Below are positions 38,001-44,500 of a stretch of 64,000 nt of DNA, piece by piece. Origin of the DNA: Sarcocystis neurona (lineage: Eukaryota > Apicomplexa > Conoidasida > Eucoccidiorida > Sarcocystidae); NCBI GenBank assembly GCA_000727475.1, contig KL647289.1, positions 3,239,600 to 3,303,599 of the forward strand, given 5' to 3'. The notes below the pieces were generated by a model. It saw only the letters and a list, made by a program, of their open reading frames with translations. It was not told the DNA's origin and did not search any database. The position numbers and the translations under genes are program-made. The first letter of the stretch is position 1, and each line of letters starts with the position of its first letter.

Positions 38001-41000
38001 AATCAGCGCGTCAGCTACCATATCCACCGGCACATTATCCCCAATCAAATGAGGATTCGCCGGCAGACACTTCAAGACCCCCAGCGCACCTACACAAGAG
38101 GTTACAAAAGACACAACGCAGGAGAAAAACTTGGATTAGAAATCACGTATGAGAACAAATTTTCGTGGAAAGTTACTGCCGAGAAATAATGTTCAACACG
38201 AAAGAAAAAACAGCCTCATTCGCTGGCGTTCACGTTTGACGTACAGGAGAAGCATAACTCTTCGAAAAAAAGGATCGCAGAAGGAAGGTATTCGCACAAA
38301 GGTAAAATGGAGATGTCACATACCGCCAGAGAACCGTACCGTGTGGAGCCAGGGATTGGAAACTGCTCTTGCGGCAAAGTGAAGGAGTCGTGTACGCGGC
38401 GGAAAAGCTTCGACTGGCTACAGAAGAAGATACTGAGCACACTTTGGCCGGGACACGAAATGAATGCATTTCACACGTGCGTTTGTGCCCAGGACCTAAC
38501 TGACTCGCGGGCAATTTAGAGAGCTACTACCCTTGGACAACACGACAGAAATACGCATACAGAGGAAGTCGAGTCCGCGTAGATGATTCAAGAAAGTGGT
38601 GGCACAAGGACGAACTGAAGACCTGTGGATGAGGAAACGAAAACACGTGCACACGATTAAAGCATGGAAACGTTTTTTCGACCCGACGAAAGCTAAAGTG
38701 ACGTTGAGCAAAAATGTGAATGATACATCGAGTTCCTCCCAGAACGCAGATATCGGTTTGTGCCGATGTGTACGCGTGCTCACCCCAGCGTTCGTGTGTT
38801 TGTGTGTCATTCGTGTGTGCTACCTCTTTTTCTTGGGTTCGCCGAGACGCTGTTGTTTCATCCTATACTATGAGTACACAACTCTTCTCGGAAGTTCCGG
38901 ATTCATACATACTCAAAGTGTGTATGATTACCATGGTCGTCCAGATGCCTTCGAGTATGAGACATGTGTGGAAGGATACGTGCATATAAGGGGAAGTTCT
39001 GCGTAGCTGAAGTTACAGAGTCTCTAGCTCTAAAATCTGTATACATACACTTCCAGTGTCCTAATATACATTTAGCACACACATTTAATCGTATGACGAA
39101 ACGAGGATGTACGTGTACTCACACGTATATATATATATATGTATAGGTGCTTTCATACCCTTCAGGAAGGCAGTGCTCTACCTCCACTCTCATATAGCTA
39201 TCGTTCTTTCGGTGATGTCAGAGCTGAGGTAGAGACAAATGTATCTGCTTTTTTTCAGTCCTCGTAAGCGCTCTCGACTACTGGATGGAACCACCGTTCT
39301 GCCACCAGGAGTTGAGTGGCAAGTTCACAAAGCAGAAGGGCTCGTAGACTGGGCTTCACCTCAAGTATTACTACGTAAACACCACGGCGGAATGGTCTGA
39401 TTCTTACAAAGAAGCAGCATGCCTCCGGTAGCGTTCAGAGTGTCGATCCATCCCCTCCGCGGGTGCTGGTAAGCCACCCCCACGATAGAAGGCCGCAGAA
39501 TACAAAGTGGAAAGTTAATCCCGTTCCCTCCTTGGTGCTGACGGGCGCTTTCCCACTCTCGGAGTAACAGCGCCTCCGACAGCCGCTTTGTGAATGTATA
39601 GGTATTCGGAAATCTTCCCAGCAGCTGCGCCTCCATGCCAGCGATATCCAGATTGGGATGCTACGCGCATACGCAGGCGGGGAGCAGAACCACACGTTTT
39701 CGCTGAATGCGCCTGGATATTACCCGGGCTTCCTCGTTGGACGTGCGGCTCACAACTTTGACATTACGTGTGGCGAACTCGAAAGCTATGCATCTGTAAA
39801 AGTGTACCTTTCTACACGTGCACAAGATAAACCAGATGTTTAAGGCATATGGCAAGTTGAAAGCTAGTTCACCGACAGACAGATACCAAGACAGATCCTT
39901 CACTGCTGATTTTGTTCGAACAGTTCGGGCAAGCTTGTGCAGTCAAGCAATGGTGGAGGTTCTTGGCGGTGTCTGACGAAGCCCATCCGCACCAAAATCG
40001 ATACCCCCCCATCATACAGGCACAGCCCTTTGTATACAGTGGCGTTGAAAGTGTAGGTAATACTGCCCAAGAATGCGTTGTCTGCAAGTAGCTGCATACT
40101 TTTTTGCACAAGCCTGCACGCTTGGATGTACGCGTGTGCGCCATTCTAGAGAGCAATGACGTTGTACAAATTCACCTTTCAGTAGCGTAACGACGACAAA
40201 CAAGTGTCTCACGAAGAGAGCTCGTTTCAGCGCAACGCTTTCAGGATGAATGCGTCTTCTACTCCATGCGTGGGGATTTTGAAGAAGCTGTTCCTGCACA
40301 AATGAGCTAATGCATGCCAGTGGCTCAACTCTCTGCGTAAACGTGTGCAGGACGCGTCTCCTCTAGGATTGTAACAGCAGCAGCAGCTACGACAGCAGTG
40401 CCAGCGACCGCCATGAGAGCACCATCGTTAGCTGATAAGAGGGGCGACCCTGAGCTACATATTTTCACGACCAAAAACGCTGGTTTCCCCCTTTTCGTAT
40501 TTTAGTAGAATTTAGATACGCAACCGTCAGCTCGAGGCTACACTGCGGCTACGTCAACTTCTGTACCTCGGATTGTAGGCTCTTCTATGTTTGTATAGAA
40601 GCCGGGAAGAAATGTGCTGCTACCTACCAAACAAACAAGTTACCCTTGTTTTTTCAAATTCAGTCTCATGGTGCTGGTAGCTATCTACATTTGTTCCTTC
40701 AATCTACAGACCAGGAGCGGCTAGTCACCATTCAACAGTTGTGCAGAAGAAATGCGGACAAAGCAGGGAACCAGCACGATCGGAAGGGTTTCTCCCTGCG
40801 GGTTCTGCGCCGTAACGACTGAATCGCTGAACGCAGTATGGGGGCACGTCCAGTGCGTACCTCCTTAGTTCGGCTGAGCCTTCTCTCCTGCAAATCACCT
40901 TTTTAAGAAAAGAGAGGGTGTACTGTGCACTTTCTCCGCCTACCTTGTCCTGACTGTCCCGTAGGTCGATCATCCGATGTACGGATGCGAGGAGATCCTC

Positions 41001-41561
41001 CACATTAGAAGTCATTGGCAGCACGTCTTCTTTAATCCGGCCACCTTGATCGGAGTGTACGTAGCACGTGGAAGTCTGTACGAAGACCTGCATGTTTTTA
41101 CACGTCTTGGCGAAGTCGAGCACCCGCATAGTTCCCTCCACGTTGCTACGATAATTGTCTTTGAGCGCAGCAGTGAAGTGAACAGAAGCAGCAACGTGGA
41201 TCACCATCGTCACCTCTTCCCTCAGCCTTTCGAGGTGCTCCTGCTGCATGCCCAGTTTGGGTTGCAGCAGGTCCCCAGGCACTGCCTCAACACGACGCTG
41301 CATATGGTCTTGCCATGCCTCCTGCTCCTCAATTTTCCTCTTTAGATCGTCAAATGCCGGGCTGCTGAAGATATCGTTCATGAGCCGCTCTTGCGGTGAA
41401 CGATCTCGGGAGCCTCGCAACAAGACATAAATCCTCTTTACTGGCGTTGCTTTGAGCAGCTGAGCTAGCAGCACTTTCCCTACAAAACCACTGGCGCCCG
41501 TCAATAGCAACGTCTGCTGCGAATAGAAGACTTGCAAAAACGAGAGACGAGGTGACTCCAT
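6978..41561 (-). CDS. Fatty acyl-CoA reductase / DHAP-type acyltransferase fusion (15-exon model)
   Basis: Bifunctional lipid enzyme. The N-terminal half should reduce fatty acyl-CoA to fatty alcohol with NADPH. The C-terminal half should acylate dihydroxyacetone phosphate or glycerol 3-phosphate. Together these are the entry steps to ether lipids. Model exons run 41561-40944, 39660-39408, 38089-37594, 37189-36774, 35658-35374, 34759-34521, 33446-33146, 29897-29524, 25822-25544, 23327-23193, 20853-20065, 17535-17196, 15300-15257, 10755-10522 and 7184-6978. All introns are GT-AG, all phases match, and the sum is 1,670 codons including the stop. Key residues are TGASGFVG at 21-28, Tyr227 and Lys231, His765 and Asp770 (HX4D), EGGRS at 863-867, and ISYDK at 902-906. 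Exons 1-9 and 11-12 are the best supported. Exons 10, 13 and 15 are weaker. The start is the ATG just before the Rossmann fold, as usual for FAR. It is much longer than a separate FAR (about 500 residues) plus acyltransferase (about 680), because of low-complexity inserts. Confidence 0.75.
7190..7640 (-). other. Polypyrimidine-biased intron tract before exon 15
   Basis: On the plus strand this is a run of GAA, AGA, GGA and AAA words. On the coding (minus) strand it is a 450-base C/T-rich tract ending at the acceptor of exon 15. Equivalent tracts precede exon 8 (29898-30780) and exon 11 (20854-21450), which supports minus-strand transcription through the whole region. Confidence 0.6.
7735..9515. 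repeat. Intronic microsatellite clusters
   Basis: Several (TA)n/(TATG)n clusters at about 7735-8200, 8690-8750 and 8945-9055 are separated by mixed-composition sequence. All lie in the proposed last intron of the fusion gene. No exon with domain support was seen here. Confidence 0.8.
9857..10081. repeat. Tandem repeat, two units of about 116 and 105 bp plus a third start
   Basis: The word gaggtgt/gaggtgc recurs at 9857, 973 and 10078. The units share the order ATCTGCGGGG, CATATCTATATACA, a (TA)n core, TATACGCGAGTTC and ACAAAAACA. Units differ mainly in the length of the TA core. It lies in the last intron of the fusion gene. Confidence 0.75.
10522..10755 (-). CDS. Fusion gene exon 14: acyltransferase C-terminal end
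   Basis: Starts after gatgcgcag, which ends a CTG-repeat tract on this strand, in phase 0, and ends at CAG|GTGCTG in phase 0, 78 codons. It reads ESPSLPAVRRALYAFRRFGV and then VLQQKHD, matching the family region ESxSxxxxxNALxxFxxxGVL near the end of GPAT/GNPAT proteins. Then comes an acidic stretch and QQVLLELASPYDKEEVLQ. Without the last splice the frame stays open to a TGA at 10255-10257. Confidence 0.7.
10765..10930 (+). repeat. CAG/GCA array upstream of exon 14
   Basis: Plus-strand CAG/GCA triplets with GGC, GAC and ATC interruptions. On the coding strand it is CTG/CTT/GCT rich and ends at the acceptor of exon 14, where it may serve as the polypyrimidine tract. The frame is open through it (poly-Ala/Cys), so a longer exon 14 with an Ala-rich start is possible. 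Confidence 0.8.
10972..11290. repeat. Diverged 159-bp tandem duplication
   Basis: The words CAAAGTAA, AGATGGTGC and AGTCTA occur in the same order at 10976 and 11135. Each copy is followed by TA-rich sequence and GATATGGGGCTGACAG-like or ATGGGGTTGACAG words. A shorter internal repeat, AAGTGTTGATATGGG, occurs near 11216 and 11257. Confidence 0.65.
11291..13600. other. Intron sequence with purine-rich and TATG microsatellite stretches
   Basis: 11480-11760 is rich in AGAGA words. 11780-11910 carries TA runs, and 12600-13110 is a long (TATG)n/(TA)n compound microsatellite. No open frame has domain support on either strand. The tract lies within the proposed intron between exons 13 and 14. Confidence 0.6.
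13680..14190 (+). repeat. CAG/GCA array followed by a CT-rich tract
   Basis: 13690-13880 is interrupted CAG/GCA. 13985-14185 is a nearly pure CT-rich tract on the plus strand (TCTCTCCCTCTCCCC and similar). It is the opposite polarity to the other intronic pyrimidine tracts. No plus-strand exon with support follows it. Confidence 0.7.
14191..15256. other. Intron sequence, no supported gene
   Basis: Mixed-composition sequence with repeated CTACTCCTGCTGTT and CTGTCTTCTCTCTC words (about 14595-14830), which look like a diverged minisatellite. No coding segment is supported on either strand. Confidence 0.5.
15257..15300 (-). CDS. Fusion gene exon 13 (tentative microexon)
   Basis: A 44-base candidate between ctacacttttccag and CCC|GTGAGA, reading DFQSACSCESTEKP. 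It is included because it has strong splice signals and is exactly phase 1 in, phase 0 out, which is what is needed between exon 12 and exon 14. It carries no recognisable family motif, and a different microexon elsewhere in the 6.4-kb interval could serve instead. Confidence 0.25.
15600..15785. repeat. Minisatellite, 58-59 bp period, three units
   Basis: The unit core GCGTGGTAATGGAAAC occurs at 15647 and 15705, and with one change at 15764. Each is followed by a TCTATGTATA start and a TA-rich spacer with GTGCACATT. Looser copies of the core occur near 15825 and 15890. Confidence 0.85.
15790..17195. other. Intron sequence with microsatellites and an assembly gap
   Basis: TA runs at about 15855-15880 and 16020-16080, then a dense TA/TATG cluster from 16470 that leads into a run of N at 16783-17051 (269 bases) and continues as pure TA to 17084. 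The gap is most likely a microsatellite the assembler could not span, so its true length is unknown. No gene is seen. Confidence 0.7.
16783..17051. other. Assembly gap (N run) inside a TA array
   Basis: 269 N characters flanked on both sides by (TA)n sequence. Long open frames reported across it are artefacts. Confidence 0.98.
17196..17535 (-). CDS. Fusion gene exon 12: acyltransferase C-terminal helices
   Basis: Starts after ttcttcctctacctctctag in phase 0 and ends at GGAG|GTACGA in phase 1. It opens VVRLLTERDILCALP. A Ser/Ala/Gln/Glu-rich insert follows. Then LLSHFVWPFVDSLWACATAL matches the family segment LxxLxxPFVxSYxxxxxxL. Alternate frames on both strands are also open because of trinucleotide bias, but only this frame gives the family motif. 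Confidence 0.75.
17640..18400 (+). repeat. Interrupted CAG/GCA array upstream of exon 12
   Basis: About 0.75 kb of CAG, GCA, AAC and GGC triplets on the plus strand, so CTG-rich on the coding strand of the fusion gene. Open in several frames on both strands. It lies in the intron between exons 11 and 12. Confidence 0.85.
18401..20064. other. Intron sequence, no supported gene
   Basis: Mixed composition with purine-rich patches (18960-19160 and 19390-19560, plus strand) and small TA runs at 19328, 19778 and 19845. The long open frames on either strand are driven by composition and show no domains. Confidence 0.5.
20065..20853 (-). CDS. Fusion gene exon 11: acyltransferase C-terminal domain with large Ala-rich insert
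   Basis: Starts after the very strong acceptor ttctcttttctccag in phase 0 and ends at CAG|GTAAAA in phase 0, 263 codons. It opens VKQMDWLRDQVLLRGGVLS, matching the PlsB block LVxxxxWLRDExxARGG. About 140 residues of Ala-rich and then acidic sequence follow. The conserved PRLVLAYYRNQCCHLF and AEATVCVALL (family: LxxYYRNQLLHxFVxEAxxAxAL) come next, then LLRLLREFLV. The family blocks on both sides of the insert show that it is one coding exon. Confidence 0.88.
20854..21450 (-). other. Long polypyrimidine tract before exon 11
   Basis: About 600 bases that are almost all A/G on the plus strand (GAAGAAG, GGAAAA and similar), hence C/T on the coding strand, ending directly at the acceptor TTCTCTTTTCTCCAG. 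It is far longer than a standard branch-point and pyrimidine tract. Confidence 0.7.
21451..22680. other. Intron sequence with CAG and TATG repeats, no supported gene
   Basis: A short CAG/GCA stretch at 21450-21560, mixed sequence, then TATG microsatellite at 22100-22220. No family-like coding segment is seen on either strand. Confidence 0.5.
22680..23075 (+). repeat. Degenerate (GTA/TAG)n trinucleotide array
   Basis: About 0.4 kb dominated by GTAGTAGTA with point changes (GTC, GGT, CTA, TTA). It is a different trinucleotide class from the CAG arrays. It lies in the intron just downstream of exon 10 on the coding strand, where it reads as TAC/CTA/ACT. Related GCAGTAGCA words continue into the exon 10 candidate. 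Confidence 0.85.
23193..23327 (-). CDS. Fusion gene exon 10 (weaker): Ala/Val helix
   Basis: Starts after tttcctttgcag and ends at CAG|GTAGGA, both in phase 0, 45 codons. It reads GGVFLATVAGVVARAAAV and then AAYRLSSNIRVERVVQ. Joined to exon 11 this gives RVERVVQ-VKQMDWLRD, which resembles the family region VTPxALVAxxLL...LxxLVxxxxWLRD. The segment sits beside a degenerate GTA/GCA repeat, and part of its Ala/Val content could come from that repeat, so it needs transcript evidence. Confidence 0.4.
23328..25543. other. Intron sequence between exons 9 and 10
   Basis: Contains small TA arrays (23670-23720, 23855-23880), a CT-rich plus-strand tract at 24290-24460 and a purine-rich tract at 24590-24890. 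A plus-strand segment around 24455-24570 looks exon-like (see findings), but no gene is assigned. Confidence 0.45.
25544..25822 (-). CDS. Fusion gene exon 9: acyltransferase middle region with poly-Gln
   Basis: Starts after gatgatgcacag in phase 0 and ends at GAG|GTAGTC in phase 0, 93 codons. Joined to exon 8 it makes EPISIK-EFLQQHV, which matches the family string PxSLKEYLE spanning the junction. Then comes an acidic stretch (VAEEEEDG), a Gln/Lys run from a CTG array (CAG on the coding strand), and a polar end. The low-complexity part has no counterpart in animal GNPAT. Confidence 0.65.
25823..26560 (+). repeat. CAG/GCA array and adjoining intron sequence
   Basis: 25835-26230 is interrupted CAG/GCA on the plus strand, immediately upstream of exon 9 on the coding strand. 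It ends in mixed sequence. Frames across it on either strand are Ser/Ala/Gln or Cys/Leu runs without domains. Confidence 0.75.
26561..29523. other. Intron sequence between exons 8 and 9
   Basis: TA/TATG microsatellites at 26740-26765, 27280-27300 and 27705-27755, with non-repetitive sequence at 28200-29520. Two minus-strand segments there (28550-28760 and 29239-29398) look exon-like. They are left out because exon 8 joins exon 9 directly, in phase and with a family motif across the junction. Confidence 0.5.
29524..29897 (-). CDS. Fusion gene exon 8: acyltransferase substrate-binding motifs
   Basis: Starts after gtccgtacag in phase 1 and ends at AAG|GTGAGA in phase 0. It reads GLLKGPRHALMRAL, VLFVPITISYDKVLE and FKPLGSAYIKIPEPISI, matching the VPxxISYDxxxE and LGxVYVxFxEPISL blocks of PlsB-type acyltransferases. 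A Ser/Gln-rich insert separates the last two blocks. The exon is preceded by roughly 0.9 kb of pyrimidine-rich sequence on the coding strand. Confidence 0.9.
29898..30780 (-). other. Pyrimidine-biased intron tract before exon 8
   Basis: Purine-rich on the plus strand (GAAAAA, AGAAAG, GGAGGA words), hence C/T-biased on the coding strand for nearly 0.9 kb up to the exon 8 acceptor. It is less pure than the tract before exon 11. Confidence 0.55.
30781..33145. other. Intron 7 sequence, no supported gene
   Basis: Non-repetitive, mixed-composition sequence with few microsatellites and one exact tandem duplication at 32315-32407. No open frame on either strand shows a domain. Confidence 0.5.
32315..32407. 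repeat. Near-perfect tandem duplication of a 46/47-bp unit
   Basis: Two adjacent copies, 32315-32360 and 32361-32407, begin TACATAGATTGAATAAATTT and end GCACTGAGACCACAC. They differ only by one extra G in the second copy (CCTAGAA versus CCTAGGAA), so the duplication is recent. Confidence 0.95.
33146..33446 (-). CDS. Fusion gene exon 7: acyltransferase catalytic core
   Basis: Starts after ctgtttacag in phase 0 with DFLLLFHL, where Asp770 completes HX4D. It continues GLPLPFVPVDEKF, LLRRTGAFFVK and LLELFIEGGRSK, which are the family blocks LPxPxxAAGxxF, LLRRxGAFFxRR and EFFxEGGRSR. About 22 residues rich in Cys, Pro, Ser and Ala are inserted between GAFFVK and LYCAVLQEF. At 66 bases the insert is too short for a typical intron, so it is taken as coding. 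The donor AACG|GTGGGC is in phase 1 and is atypical but consistent with exon 8. Confidence 0.88.
33567..33657. repeat. 13-bp minisatellite, seven units
   Basis: Seven consecutive 13-base units of the form TACACAAAGMGTR, with a few substitutions, in intron 6 of the fusion gene. Because 13 is not a multiple of three the frame shifts in each unit, which fits non-coding DNA. Confidence 0.9.
34521..34759 (-). CDS. Fusion gene exon 6: acyltransferase up to the HX4D motif
   Basis: Starts after gttgctccag in phase 1 and ends at CTG|GTAAAG in phase 0. It reads VREEAQEIYSGIAG, AFLRLFDRIVID and GPIVLLPTHRSHL, the conserved PlsB/GNPAT sequence that leads into the catalytic histidine (His765). The catalytic aspartate of HX4D is supplied by the first codon of exon 7, so the intron splits the active-site motif. 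Confidence 0.92.
35374..35658 (-). CDS. Fusion gene exon 5: linker into the acyltransferase
   Basis: Starts after ccgttcag in phase 1 and ends at GCCG|GTGAGC in phase 1. It encodes a Pro-rich stretch, then GPAAVKFLRNFAP and QQVLSSKPVVAAQQAEV. The last part resembles the short helix (VLxSxxVxxxIxxxA) that precedes the catalytic domain in GNPAT/GPAT acyltransferases. A basic stretch, RGRRRKDGK, precedes the donor. The frame continues open beyond the donor to 35216, but the strong donor and the phase match favour splicing here. Confidence 0.65.
36774..37189 (-). CDS. Fusion gene exon 4: FAR C-terminal (sterile) domain
   Basis: Starts after gagtacag in phase 2. It contains SYREWVFEQRN, LLTEEEKKNF and EDINWRTWTHYFFYGIARW, matching the FAR C-terminal domain pattern EWxFxNxN / LSxEDRxxF / DxRxxDWxxYxxxxxxGxRxY. 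The donor is ACA|GTAGCA in phase 1, chosen because it is in phase with exon 5. A nearby alternative, TCC|GTGCAG (last exon base 36793), is not in phase. The following segment ILLEIWLSV is hydrophobic, as is the tail of FAR enzymes. Confidence 0.88.
37594..38089 (-). CDS. Fusion gene exon 3: end of the Rossmann domain with poly-Ala insert
   Basis: Starts after ttgtgtag in phase 1, completing a Cys codon with exon 2, and ends at CGGCG|GTAAGC in phase 2. It reads NVPVDMVADALI, the conserved NxxPVDxVVN-like segment of FAR. An insert of roughly 75 residues follows, beginning with runs of Ala broken by Asn, Ser and Arg. The family segment VYVFHCGTSDTNPMQWGD (FAR: VYNCTSGxxNPxxWGE) then resumes. The Ala run comes from a GCA/CAG repeat and is likely a surface loop. 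Confidence 0.88.
39408..39660 (-). CDS. Fusion gene exon 2: FAR active-site YxxxK
   Basis: Starts after the acceptor gcgtag in phase 0 and ends at T|GTAAGA in phase 1. It carries PNTYTFTKRLSE, where Tyr227 and Lys231 form the short-chain-dehydrogenase-type YxxxK catalytic pair. Then come LCILRPSIVG and GWIDTLNATGG, both diagnostic of fatty acyl-CoA reductases. The preceding intron is 1,283 bases. Confidence 0.92.
40944..41561 (-). CDS. Fusion gene exon 1: FAR NAD(P)-binding Rossmann domain
   Basis: Encodes residues 1-206 and begins MESPRLSFLQVFY. The dinucleotide-binding motif TGASGFVGK starts at residue 21. It is followed by the conserved KRIYVLLRG, GDLLQPKLGM, VIHVAASVHF, NVEGT and QTSTCYV segments of the fatty acyl-CoA reductase (male sterility protein) family, in the family order. 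The exon ends at AAG|GTAGGC in phase 0. The frame stays open beyond the donor, but the conserved alignment stops exactly there. The ATG at 41561 is preferred because it lies the usual distance from the Rossmann motif. Confidence 0.9.
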
Positions 41562-44500
41562 GGTTAGATACAGAATAAAAACGCAGGGGCAGAGCACGGA
41601 GCCGGGTCTGGAATCTTTTGCGGGCGTTGCTGCTGACGCCGCAAGCCAGAAGCAGGTGCTTTGCCGCAGCGTGGAGTTCTCTGCGCTGGAGAATACTAAA
41701 TGTTCTCACTTCTATTTCTTGCTCAAATCTCGCTTAACTACGCTTGGTAGTGGTACTGCGGAACCGCTGCCGCACACCCCTTTCGATGCTCCTTCGCGGC
41801 CAACCGGGAGTCGTGCTTTACTTCCCCCAACACATAGTGCTGTTGTGTACGAGGCAGGGAGGGAAAAAAAAATACCTGCTGCTCTCCTTGACTACTGCAG
41901 GATCTCCGTACACACTACTTGTACGAGTGCTGCTGGGAATAATATTGCCAGCTTTGATCTAGTTGAAGAGCGCTGTTATTGCAGCGTTCACCTGTCTTTT
42001 GAGGCACGCACGGGAAAATCGTCGCTCTTGCTAGGTTTGTTTGCTGCTGTCCTGCGTCCCACTTAAAAATGTTCACTCTGTGCTACTTACGCAAGGGTCT
42101 GCGTCGTGAAAGCGAGCAGCAGCTGGAAGGGCAGTAGGGGAGTAAACCCACATCCAGAGTTCCTTGTAGTCTTCTGTCGTCCTCGAGCTCGGAACCTCAG
42201 GTTGTTGCTAATGCAGGAAGACGCGCAGGAACGCCATCAAAAGGTGGGGCTTCGCGGACAAGAAACAAACACCTCAGCGACGTGGACGTGCACACACATC
42301 TACAGAGGCCAGGCACACAGATTTACGTAGGCTCCATGAGCTTGTGTCGTCCTGAAAGCATCGGGGTCGTTATGCGTCAAAAAAGGGAAGGTCTCGCAGC
42401 CCAAAAACCGCTAAGCGCTGCCACGAAGTGGACGAGTGACTGTAAAGGGCCAAAAAGTGCTCTGGTGAGCGCAGTCAGAACTTGAACGGAGTACTAGCTC
42501 GAGGAATTAAATGCAAACTAGAACTATCTGGCCATTGCACACAACAGGGTCCGGGACCCACGCGGTAGCAGCACATTTCTCCAAGAGCTGCAACAATTAG
42601 ACGAAAACGCGTAAGGGCTAGGGAACCTCCCTTACAACCCAACTTCAACCAGTACGGAGGCAGCAGAGGTGGGGGACTACGAGGCGCAGGACAGACACAG
42701 ACATATACCATGCTGCCGCGGCACCAAACATTTTAGAAGCATTCTGCACTCAGAGAGGTTCGACTAGAGGCAAAGGGACACGTCCGCTGGCCCTGCCAAG
42801 GCACTAGATCAGGAAGTCAGCGGCAACGTGTGCGGCAGGTGCAGTTCGACGGCCCACAAAAATAGCCACCGCGCCAGCGGCCGCTGCCACGGCAGGCCCC
42901 GACACCGATAGGAAAGGCAAAGCCCCGTTTACAGATCAAATAACTAACCTAATGTCAGCGTTTTCTTTGCTTTGTGGCGACTGGAGTGAATAATCTTCGA
43001 CCGAATTTGTACTTCGCAAGCACCTTCTTCACAGTAAGCAAGCATTTTGATTGTAAGTCAGTACGCCCAGAGACATGAATGGCTGACAAAACACGGGGCT
43101 CCGCAGTAAGCCTCTTGGGGGGGCGACTTCCCCGTAATGTTCTCTCTTCGCAGAGCCCCGTATATGCTTATCGGTCTCCCTGTCGGCGGCGCCGACACAA
43201 TAAAGAACGTGAACTAGAGCGTTCGGACTGCTGCTTGTTCCCGCTCGGGGAACGCATATAAATTTCCATAGTAGGCACAGGCTGAAAGAATAACTAGGCT
43301 GACGAGTCACTGTTGTCGTCTCCCGGGGTCTACGCCGTGGCAGCACACCATACAGAAAACATTCGAGGAAAGAGCTGCTTCACCGCTACATACGCAAAAG
43401 ACCTAGAACTTCAGGAAGACTTTGTCACGCTTCGTCCCCCTGAATAGTGCATGAAGAGGCCTTATGGTGTCAATCAGCGCACTGCAGTAATGCATGCTTT
43501 GTTGTGTGACTTTGTATTGAAGGCTAAATGACAGATGTTTCCGTGGAAGTCCTTTTGTGGCCTTGAACGTCGCGTACTGGCAGTAGGGTTGGCATTATGC
43601 AGAGGTCACGGACACAAACGTGTCCGTGCTATTTGAGATGTTCAGGTACTCCAAACCTAGTAATACTGGATTTTGCTGGATCCCCACCTTGTGATTTGAT
43701 GGTGTAGTCTCTTGTATCCAAGAGGTAGCATGTTCAGTGGGACATGCTCTGTGGGAAAAAGGCGACCAAGCTCCCCTTCACGTCTCGTTCGCACGCGTGT
43801 TCGTTGTTGTACTGTCAGCGTGTCGACGAATCTATACTATTCAGCGATATATTCCCTGTTGTTGTCGGAATTAGACAGTGATCTGCAGGTCTAGGGTGAT
43901 ACGGCCCCGCGAGAGGAACCATGTGTCCGCACACGTGTCGTCCGCCTCCTCTGGACTTTGACGCCAAGAATGCTCTCCGTGTACACAAGTGTAGATCTAA
44001 TACGTGTGTCGATGGTGTCAAATTGTGGAAAACTCCTCCTGTAGAACACGTAGATCGCGGTTCATCTGCAGGTCAATGCAAGCATTTCTGTGATGACGAA
44101 CGCGTCTGAGAACACCCTACCTCTTCGCACACTCCAATGTCGTATGCACGTTGACGTGCCTTCATATGTACACACATGTGTGCAACCAAATTGCAAATGG
44201 CGACGCAACGTCTGTAGACAACCAAGCGGTGCAGCTTCCCTTCTTCCTTTCCTGTCTTCGTTGCTGTGACTTGAAGTAGCTCCGCGCGCAAATTCAACTG
44301 ATCGACAACGTGTATCAATCCGTGTAAACACACGAGACGCAGAGGGTCATACAGGTAGATGTACACGTATGCATACATGTTTTTAACTAAAATATGTGCA
44401 TACACGATAACAGTAGTTGTTATCGATTACGGACCTTATCCTACTTTTTTCCCCCTCAGGGGCAGGTTTCCTGAGCGTTAGACAGCAGTTGCTTGGCTGG

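Noticed and set aside
39900..40109. Minus-strand open frame between exons 1 and 2 of the fusion gene
   Set aside because: The FAR family alignment runs directly from exon 1 to exon 2 in phase 0. The frame has no FAR-like sequence.
41560..42066. 168-codon plus-strand frame overlapping the fusion gene start
   Set aside because: Opposite-strand shadow of exon 1 and its 5' flank, with no domain and no splice context.
43607..43628. Hairpin considered as a transcription terminator
   Set aside because: Eukaryotic context, no T-run and no adjacent gene end.
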